Below are positions 61,001 through 64,000 of a stretch of DNA of 64,000 nucleotides, one piece after another. Below the pieces are notes generated by a model, which had not been told where the DNA came from, searched no databases, and was given only the letters and a program-made list of their open reading frames with translations. The DNA comes from Pomphorhynchus laevis (lineage: Eukaryota > Acanthocephala > Palaeacanthocephala > Echinorhynchida > Pomphorhynchidae), in contig WNNJ02000308.1 in NCBI GenBank assembly GCA_012934845.2, positions 124,001-188,000 on the forward strand, in the 5' to 3' direction. Within the stretch, counting starts at the first letter, position 1. Every line of letters begins with the position of its first letter. The translations under genes were made by a program, and so were the position numbers.

Positions 61001-64000
61001 AAGAATCCTCTTTTCTTTGATCCAGCTCCAATAATTCGTTATTTAATTTTAAATTGTATTTTATCACAATTAATAAGAAAAACATTAGACATTAAATAAA
61101 ATACGTACTTATCGTAGACATAAGCTACTCCTCCCGCTAAACCAGCTGCAAAATTACGTCCAATTGACCCAAGAATTATCGCTGTGCCAGCGGTCATATA
61201 TTCACATCCATGATCACCACATCCCTAGGTTTAATATTAACCAAGTATATCAAAGATTAAATAGAACGTGTCTAATGATATATGTGTTATATCTCAAGTA
61301 AGAAATCAATAGATAATTAAATAATTAACGATTGATCCATAGTTAATTATTAACTCTGATAGAATTACATTCGTGTGCCAATTCCGCTTTGTGATGAGAA
61401 TGACCTGTGTGCAAAGCATCCTTGTTTTACGTCTTGTACCCGCTCAAAATATTTACCTATCATTATTGTATAAGAAAAAAGCGGTCAAAGAGTGATAATT
61501 TGAAACGGTGTTCTTAAAGACAACGACTTTAAAGAACATTCGTTCGTATCGTTTATCTCAAATAGATCGCTGCAAGTCATTTGTATCACCGGATATCGAT
61601 ATTTTGTTGTATTTCTAAAGATGACTTGAAACACCTTGAAACATTGCCTAAACTTTAACTCCATTACAAACTTGGTTAAGCTCTTTTTGTAACAAGTATC
61701 GAATTGTATTGCGCAGAAAAATCTGAAGACTATTTCGTTTGAAAGATAGTAAATGATTGAGATTAACTATATATCAGGTTTTCTTAACATATGGGTAATG
61801 ACTCACCAGGTGGATTACGGAAAGAGTTTTGTGAGTCACAAACATTCTACTCGGTAGAACATTCAGATGAAATGATAGATTTTTTCTCCATATTGATAAC
61901 TTCAGATTGCTCATATCATCATGACGTCAAGAGTAAGAGAGGCTGGAAAGACGTATTTATTAAGTACGGTTTCACAGAGTTTGTTGAGAAAGACATAATC
62001 AAAGCGCAATGCATGACTTGTAATTCGGTTCTTGCCTATGAAAGTTTGCGACTATTCAAGTTACTGACCCACTTCAATAATGTACATGGTGAAGATGGAA
62101 CAGAAGAGGATATGAAACAAAAGAGGGCACGATTCGACCAAAAGGGAACCCTTCGGATTTCAATTTGTAAAACACAAAAAACCAATGTTGGAAGTTTCTT
62201 ATGAAGTTGCTTACATAATTGCAAGATAAATGCCTAATATTGATAAATAATTATCGGAGCTGGATCAAAGAAAAGAGGAAATTATTTTTGATATTTCGCT
62301 AACTTCGGTTAGCATTTTCAGAAAATTCTGAATTAATTTTCTGAAGATGCTAACCGAAGTTAGCGAAATATCAAAAATAATTTCCTCTTTTCTTTGATCC
62401 AGCTCCGATAATTATTTATCAATAATAGATCAGTATCAATTATTTAAAAGCCTCATATTGTAGTGGGGGAAAGCTAATTAAACCTGCTGCACTAAAAATG
62501 GCACAACTGGTCTAAGAAGAAGAATCATTGAAAAAGCCCAAATATATTCCGTTATCAAACGATGTCATGAAATCAAGAATAGTTGAGGTGAGCGAAGACG
62601 TCCTTACACAAATTGTATATAGAATCAAAAGCATCCCAGTACGAATTAGTTTACAGCCGGACCAATCAACGGATGACACAAATATGACTCATTTGGTTGT
62701 CTTCGTTCGCCATGTAGAAGATGCGTCATTTCGTGATGAGCTTTTATTTTGCACAAAGTTGGAATTAACTGCCAAAGCAACTGACGCTTTCAGATTGTTA
62801 AATGATTTCTTAAAAACACATGATATCGACTAAAATAAAATTGGTTTTATCTGCACAGACAGTGCACCTTCAATGTAGGACACAAGTTAGGTTTTGTGAG
62901 TTTAGTGAAAAATGTTGTTCCAGGTATCTCAAGTGGATATATCTATCTCTTCTAGTAGAAGTGGTCGTCTAGAAGTGACATGGTGACTGAAAATCGTGAA
63001 TCAAAGTCCAGTCTATCAAGCAACACGATTTTCTATAAATGCCGCATTTCGTAATTAATCCTGGATCGTTGTCTACTCAGCACATCCGTGCACCACCATT
63101 AAATATAATAGAAAATAGATATATAATCAAATTTGTAATGAATATGCTAAACTAACGATGTTGAATAATAGAAAGGTGGAACGCATTTGACAATATTTCT
63201 ACTAGTACAAATAAATAATAATCTACTATAATAAATAATAAATAATTAAATAAATGTAAATAATAAATAAATAATACAACAAATGTATTTGTTAATCGAA
63301 TTGATGACATTTTGCAATTAATTTTAACGATGTATTCGTCATCATTTATTTTAATAAATAAAAATGATGCAGTAAATAAATGGTACAATAAATGTTTATT
63401 TAAATTTTCTTTTAAACAAAAAACTAAATATTTTTATTTAAAACGTTAAACATTAAAATGTCCATTAAAATAAATTAATGTTAAGAGAAAAAATACAAAT
63501 CTAAATTTTATGTTTATAAAATATCACAAAGTAAAAGAATATAATGCTTTTAAGTAATCCTAAGGTTTAATTGAGTTTAGGTGATAAGATTATGATTTAA
63601 ACAATTTACTAAGAAATAAAGCACTTGATATAAAAGCTTTACGGTGATAAAATTGATCTTTAGTTTTCCAATTGGATTTAATTGTTCACATGAAAATTTC
63701 AAATACACAATTGTGTAATATATGATCTGTCAAGTATCAGAGTACTCATGTAAACAAGATTTTACTTAATCTTAAGATTATAATTTGACTTAATTGTCTA
63801 CAAAATTTGGTGTAACTGATTAGTAGAGTTCATACACACGTCGACAAGCTGTATATTCAGTAATACAGTAATCATAAAAATATTTAAAGCCCAGATGTTA
63901 CCTCACAGACAGCAATAGCACCAGAATTTCTAACACAAAATCTTTCCCCAACCAATCCACGGAAGAATGCTTTCCCTGAAGTTGCACCATAAAGTAAAAC
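33953..64000 (-). CDS. Glutamate synthase (NAD(P)H GOGAT), 3' part of gene, 14 coding exons
   Basis: Transfers the glutamine amide to 2-oxoglutarate to give two glutamates; the GltD-like half feeds electrons from NAD(P)H through FAD and Fe-S centres. I joined 14 exons by GT/AG sites, and all phases agree (658 codons plus stop). Order: end of the GXGXG domain of the large-subunit part ([30 protein letters not shown]), linker ([13 protein letters not shown]), Cys-rich Fe-S region ([26 protein letters not shown]), FAD site ([30 protein letters not shown]), second nucleotide-binding fold, FAD C-terminal motif ([20 protein letters not shown]) and tail [14 protein letters not shown]. The single-chain fusion of GltB- and GltD-type parts is the eukaryotic form. 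The second fold has [15 protein letters not shown] where the family has VIGGGDTGTDC, and the stretch after it is poorly conserved. The N-terminal amidotransferase and FMN parts lie beyond the window. Introns hold many mobile elements. Confidence 0.9.
34090..36257 (-). other. GOGAT intron 13, no gene
   Basis: Very AT-rich with no coding signal on either strand. It contains the 20-bp-arm hairpin at 35998-36040, which is the only structured feature I found. Confidence 0.75.
35998..36040. repeat. Perfect 20-bp inverted repeat, 3-base loop
   Basis: Arms aatggtgcgactctagtaat and exact complement around loop tat. It is GC-richer than the surrounding intron. No exon or known element adjoins it. Confidence 0.9.
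36258..36428 (-). CDS. GOGAT exon 13
   Basis: [20 protein letters not shown] to NIPDLFICG; donor gtaaat, phase 1. [10 protein letters not shown] stands for the family ADLVLLAMGF, and LFICGD for VFAAGD. Confidence 0.82.
37545..37673 (-). CDS. GOGAT exon 12 (weakly conserved)
   Basis: Acceptor attcgcag, [20 protein letters not shown] to [15 protein letters not shown]; donor gtaagg, phase 1. It corresponds to the region just before the ADLVLLAMGF motif. The frame running on past the donor is intron. Confidence 0.7.
38686..38797 (-). CDS. GOGAT exon 11 (weakly conserved)
   Basis: Acceptor gttttag, [20 protein letters not shown] then [17 protein letters not shown]; donor gtatgt, phase 1. Similarity is low (compare family VxNFELLPxPP ... 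DNP). Support comes mainly from both splice sites and phases fitting exons 10 and 12. Confidence 0.68.
38798..40149 (-). other. GOGAT intron 10, part without recognisable elements
   Basis: AT-rich, no coding signal. The rest of this 5.2-kb intron is occupied by the RTE-like LINE at 40150-43600. Confidence 0.6.
40337..40573 (+). repeat. Two tandem ~117-bp monomers in the LINE 5' region
   Basis: Both units run ctccgatg, caacgg, attgga, gaaaa, gtc or gag, cttacagtag, atgt, agatcatcaaa, aacgg, agata in order. A single unit is at 50300-50400 in the inverted copy, so this is an element feature. It resembles the promoter monomers of some L1 elements. Confidence 0.75.
41636..41674. repeat. Perfect 17-bp snap-back hairpin inside the RTE-like LINE
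   Basis: Arms ctcgaagacactagtgc and its complement around ttgtc. The inverted LINE copy (near 49345-49370) has only the left arm in normal context, so the right arm was added here. A short direct duplication (taaggcaactttgtct) follows. Confidence 0.85.
44009..44166 (-). CDS. GOGAT exon 10 (altered second nucleotide-binding motif)
   Basis: [20 protein letters not shown], then [20 protein letters not shown] and MLVRE; donor gtgagt, phase 0. The usual GGGDTG core is absent. Confidence 0.88.
44167..46443 (-). other. GOGAT intron 9
   Basis: AT-rich. It contains the large palindrome at 45195-45694, which is bounded on both sides by TAATA-rich simple sequence. No coding signal otherwise. Confidence 0.7.
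45195..45694. repeat. Large ~500-bp palindrome / foldback element
   Basis: Outer ends cttaactgggcgttttgata and its near complement; arms of roughly 200 bases are about 90 percent complementary through unique, GC-richer sequence (for example tgtacactacaatcagcgtg and its complement). The centre has two direct copies (about 45361-45424 and 45440-45501) of a unit that is itself palindromic (acaattaatgtgttaacaca). No coding. It behaves like a foldback (MITE-type) element inserted in TAATA repeats. Confidence 0.88.
46444..46600 (-). CDS. GOGAT exon 9
   Basis: Acceptor tgccaag, then [20 protein letters not shown] to [11 protein letters not shown]. The donor gtgggc (phase 1) is chosen because it restores the expected KVDGRYLEN join with exon 10. 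Confidence 0.88.
46601..46651 (-). other. Very short 51-base intron of GOGAT
   Basis: Starts gtatttgc and ends ccttttgccaag. Removing it joins LNRK to IIDRR in phase 0, as the family requires. Reading through it meets in-frame stops. Confidence 0.88.
46652..46741 (-). CDS. GOGAT exon 8
   Basis: [20 protein letters not shown] then [10 protein letters not shown]; 30 codons, phase 0 at both ends; donor gtattt. The next intron is only 51 bases. Confidence 0.93.
47190..47960 (-). mobile_element. L2-like LINE RT/C-terminal fragments, sense in GOGAT intron 7
   Basis: Minus strand: RT pieces ([24 protein letters not shown] then [14 protein letters not shown]) at 47870-47660, an internal deletion with shifted frames, and a C-terminus at 47381-47193 ([40 protein letters not shown]). 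It is decayed, of the same broad group as 1-917. Confidence 0.72.
48085..50400 (-). mobile_element. RTE-like LINE, second copy, internally deleted, sense in GOGAT intron 7
   Basis: Inverted relative to 40150-43600. From the 5' side: one monomer (50400-50300), [20 protein letters not shown] and [19 protein letters not shown] (50287-50069), endonuclease ([40 protein letters not shown]) to about 49575, further ORF2 pieces to 48900, then a jump to the C-terminal block ([40 protein letters not shown]) and the shared end cttgtcaagaaattattgtt near 48090. Most of the RT is deleted between the two parts. Confidence 0.8.
50401..50616 (-). other. Open frame of 71 codons upstream of the RTE-like copy, unrecognised
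   Basis: Minus strand, stop to stop, no [43 protein letters not shown] and [20 protein letters not shown]. The codon pattern looks protein-like (acidic, with a CxxC). It could be ORF1 of the LINE or a scrap of a host gene carried along. The plus-strand copy lacks it. Confidence 0.4.
50620..51543 (-). other. Rest of GOGAT intron 7, nothing seen
   Basis: AT-rich, stop-filled on both strands, no repeats that I recognise. Confidence 0.6.
51544..51723 (-). CDS. GOGAT exon 7 (FAD-binding GxGxxG)
   Basis: [20 protein letters not shown], then the dinucleotide fingerprint [19 protein letters not shown]; 60 codons, phase 0 at both ends; donor gtttga. Confidence 0.93.
51724..52734 (-). other. GOGAT intron 6, nothing seen
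   Basis: AT-rich intron without recognisable elements. Confidence 0.65.
52735..52821 (-). CDS. GOGAT exon 6
   Basis: [20 protein letters not shown] then GRVCPAFCE; 29 codons, phase 0 at both ends; donor gtagtt. Confidence 0.92.
52822..53798 (-). other. GOGAT intron 5, with a GC-richer hairpin pair
   Basis: AT-rich except for about 100 bases at 53530-53632, where two hairpins sit side by side: aatgacga/tcgtcatt (53547-53570) and attgccag/ctggcaat (53584-53629) with a further ccctcc/gg-agg pairing inside. Probably a fragment of a mobile element; no match recognised. Confidence 0.6.
53799..54012 (-). CDS. GOGAT exon 5 (Fe-S cysteines of the GltD part)
   Basis: [20 protein letters not shown], then [20 protein letters not shown] with all expected cysteines, to [10 protein letters not shown]; donor gtatta, phase 0. 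Confidence 0.93.
54492..54640 (-). CDS. GOGAT exon 4 (linker)
   Basis: Acceptor ccttcag, then [20 protein letters not shown] to [15 protein letters not shown]; donor gtaagt, phase 2. This is a variable linker between the two halves; the DLED segment fits the family. Confidence 0.78.
54641..55084 (-). other. GOGAT intron 3, 3' portion, nothing seen
   Basis: AT-rich, no coding signal. The remainder of this intron holds the Penelope-like copy and its tail. Confidence 0.55.
55085..55402 (-). repeat. Penelope-tail repeat, copy K (near full length, joined to its element)
   Basis: Runs on the minus strand from the ORF end at 55403 to the terminal actcagttagctgat. It is the reference copy: the strands 55334-55343 (ctgctatgct) and 55374-55383 (agcatagcag) pair perfectly, and compared with copy G one pair changes T-A to C-G. 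Confidence 0.82.
55403..56275 (-). mobile_element. Penelope-like element body, internally deleted
   Basis: Minus strand: N-terminal region ([29 protein letters not shown]) at 56228-56043; RT start ([52 protein letters not shown]) in a 120-codon frame 55868-55506; then an abrupt join to the C-terminal connector ([13 protein letters not shown]) at about 55515-55470 and the tail. The DKASN and PKLHK.....PR spellings are Penelope-type RT1/RT2. The catalytic core between them is missing. No endonuclease domain lies between the connector and the tail. Confidence 0.78.
56276..57189 (-). other. GOGAT intron 3, 5' portion, nothing further
   Basis: AT-rich. One 24-base antisense scrap of the Penelope tail (tgttatcaggtttcggcccct) at 56335-56358. 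No gene. Confidence 0.55.
57190..57367 (-). CDS. GOGAT exon 3
   Basis: Completes the split Lys codon, then [20 protein letters not shown] to [16 protein letters not shown]; donor gttagc, phase 0. It matches the family pattern FxxxCNxExVxIxxL ... hTxSxxAxxIL. Confidence 0.88.
57595..57763. repeat. Long-TIR MITE, copy 1
   Basis: Inverted arms starting cgagccggatcaaaaaatgg and matching right arm ending tgcgatccagctcc; inner arms contain cttcagaaaatta and its complement. About 170 bases, diverged from the other two copies. Confidence 0.75.
58448..58481. repeat. Snap-back hairpin, ~16-bp arms
   Basis: Arms ttacaaact-ttcgaaa and complement in AT-rich intron sequence. Confidence 0.7.
58596..59522. 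repeat. A-D-A'-D repeat structure (inverted arms interleaved with direct repeats)
   Basis: Segment A (58596-58810) recurs inverted as A' (59055-59300), with long matches such as ttcaaagtcgctac, tatgcccagtcatc and ccttaacacacgcttaaaca. Segment D (58821-59053) recurs directly at 59286-59520, with shared ttccagggcaggtgtaa, ctgtaaaacagcatttctat and attccctctgatgattcaga. Neither contains recognised protein motifs. A 113-codon minus frame (59298-58957) crosses A' and D ([20 protein letters not shown]). The layout recalls head-to-head retroelement copies with pseudo-LTRs, but the family is unknown to me. Confidence 0.75.
59845..60075 (+). repeat. Penelope-tail repeat, copy L (diverged)
   Basis: Sense: acatcaaaagaaatgcatca, ttgctgagtcgagtaatagg, gatgacatagcagtcctctt, gacttataattttaagttag, then an AT-rich distal part. 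It is the most diverged copy and therefore probably the oldest. Confidence 0.65.
60076..60861 (-). other. GOGAT intron 2, part without recognised features
   Basis: AT-rich. A short inverted pair (taacgatta, tgtaacgattac area) lies near 60725-60785. No gene. Confidence 0.5.
60862..61036. repeat. Long-TIR MITE, copy 2
   Basis: Arms ggagctggatcaaagaaaa and ttttctttgatccagctcc bound about 175 bases, with inner matching ctaacttcggtt-type blocks. It ends about 70 bases before GOGAT exon 2. Confidence 0.8.
61109..61224 (-). CDS. GOGAT exon 2
   Basis: Acceptor cctag, then [20 protein letters not shown] and [18 protein letters not shown]; donor gtacgt, phase 2. This is one of the most conserved blocks of the enzyme. 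Confidence 0.93.
61791..62960 (+). mobile_element. hAT transposon with BED zinc finger (ZBED5/SCAND3-like, Buster-type), broken
   Basis: Frame 61791-62204 has a BED-type finger ([20 protein letters not shown] then [11 protein letters not shown]-x2-C ... H-x4-H) followed by [12 protein letters not shown] frame change leads into SYEVAYIIA, which is cut by the MITE at 62239-62423. It resumes with [12 protein letters not shown], then frame 62528-62833: [60 protein letters not shown] and [12 protein letters not shown] (DDE-type transposase core; family pattern LQLDESTDxxNxAxLLVFVR). It continues brokenly with [11 protein letters not shown] and [15 protein letters not shown] to about 62960. The second catalytic Asp lies in the TD of that segment. 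Stops after 62833 and the MITE make it inactive. Confidence 0.85.
62239..62423. repeat. Long-TIR MITE, copy 3, inserted in the hAT element
   Basis: Nearly perfect arms of about 90 bases each (outer attgataaataattatcgg; aagaaaagaggaaattattt; ttcgctaacttcggttagca) meet at a short centre near 62330. It interrupts the hAT coding region, so it is younger than that copy. It is the least diverged of the three copies. Confidence 0.92.
62961..63901 (-). other. GOGAT intron 1, remainder
   Basis: About 140 bases of possible further hAT 3' sequence, then AT-rich sequence with a TAAATAA-rich patch at 63215-63280. No gene. Confidence 0.5.
63902..64000 (-). CDS. GOGAT exon 1 of the window (continues beyond the edge)
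   Basis: Encodes [20 protein letters not shown] and [13 protein letters not shown] of the GXGXG beta-helix domain. Donor gtaaca after GAG, phase 0. Confidence 0.9.

Noticed and set aside
61791-62833. Domesticated ZBED host gene
   Set aside because: The coding region is split by a MITE, changes frame and contains stops, so it is a decayed transposon copy.

Overview
The window is a piece of an AT-rich invertebrate nuclear genome. It has spliced genes with introns from 51 bases to several kilobases, and it is heavily loaded with decayed non-LTR retrotransposons, Penelope-like elements, one LTR-element fossil, a hAT DNA transposon and foldback elements. I cannot name the species. A nematode or arthropod is a reasonable guess because a spliced NAD(P)H glutamate synthase and Penelope-like, L2/CR1-like and RTE-like elements occur together.

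Host genes. (1) The 3' part of a glutamate synthase (GOGAT) gene lies on the minus strand from the right edge to a stop at 33953-33955. I could place 14 coding exons. Every junction keeps phase, and the joined exons give 1977 nt (658 codons plus stop) without a break. They cover the end of the GXGXG domain of the large-subunit part, the linker, and the whole small-subunit (GltD-like) part with its Fe-S cysteines and FAD site. The second nucleotide-binding site is very divergent. (2) An intact intronless 566-codon gene on the minus strand (20673-22373) looks like a protein with three diverged p25-alpha (TPPP-type) domains. A broken copy of its N-terminal coding part lies just downstream (20163-20345).

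Layout. 1-7.5 kb: L2-like and CR1-like LINE fragments in both orientations, with unusual small inverted and direct duplications at 6.2-7.3 kb. 7.8-8.9 kb: a reverse transcriptase of a different class. 9.1-12.9 kb: a Ty3/gypsy fossil on the minus strand. 13.3-17.6 kb: the best-preserved LINE (L2-like, two ORFs). 17.6-19.9 kb: Penelope-like and second-class RT fragments on the minus strand. 20-22.4 kb: the p25-alpha gene and its fragment. 22.8-25 kb: more LINE pieces. 25-33.5 kb: AT-rich sequence with a cluster of dispersed Penelope-tail repeats. 33.9-64 kb: the glutamate synthase gene, whose introns hold two RTE-like LINE copies in opposite orientation, a ~500-bp palindrome, a Penelope-like copy with its tail, an A-D-A'-D repeat structure, three copies of a long-TIR MITE, and a BED-finger hAT transposon split by one of those MITEs.

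Most interesting: the Penelope-like family, whose ~320-bp 3' tail is scattered through the window and shows a conserved, covarying RNA fold; evidence that this family has the permuted (Naiad-type) domain order; the three-domain p25-alpha gene; and the altered NADPH site of the glutamate synthase.
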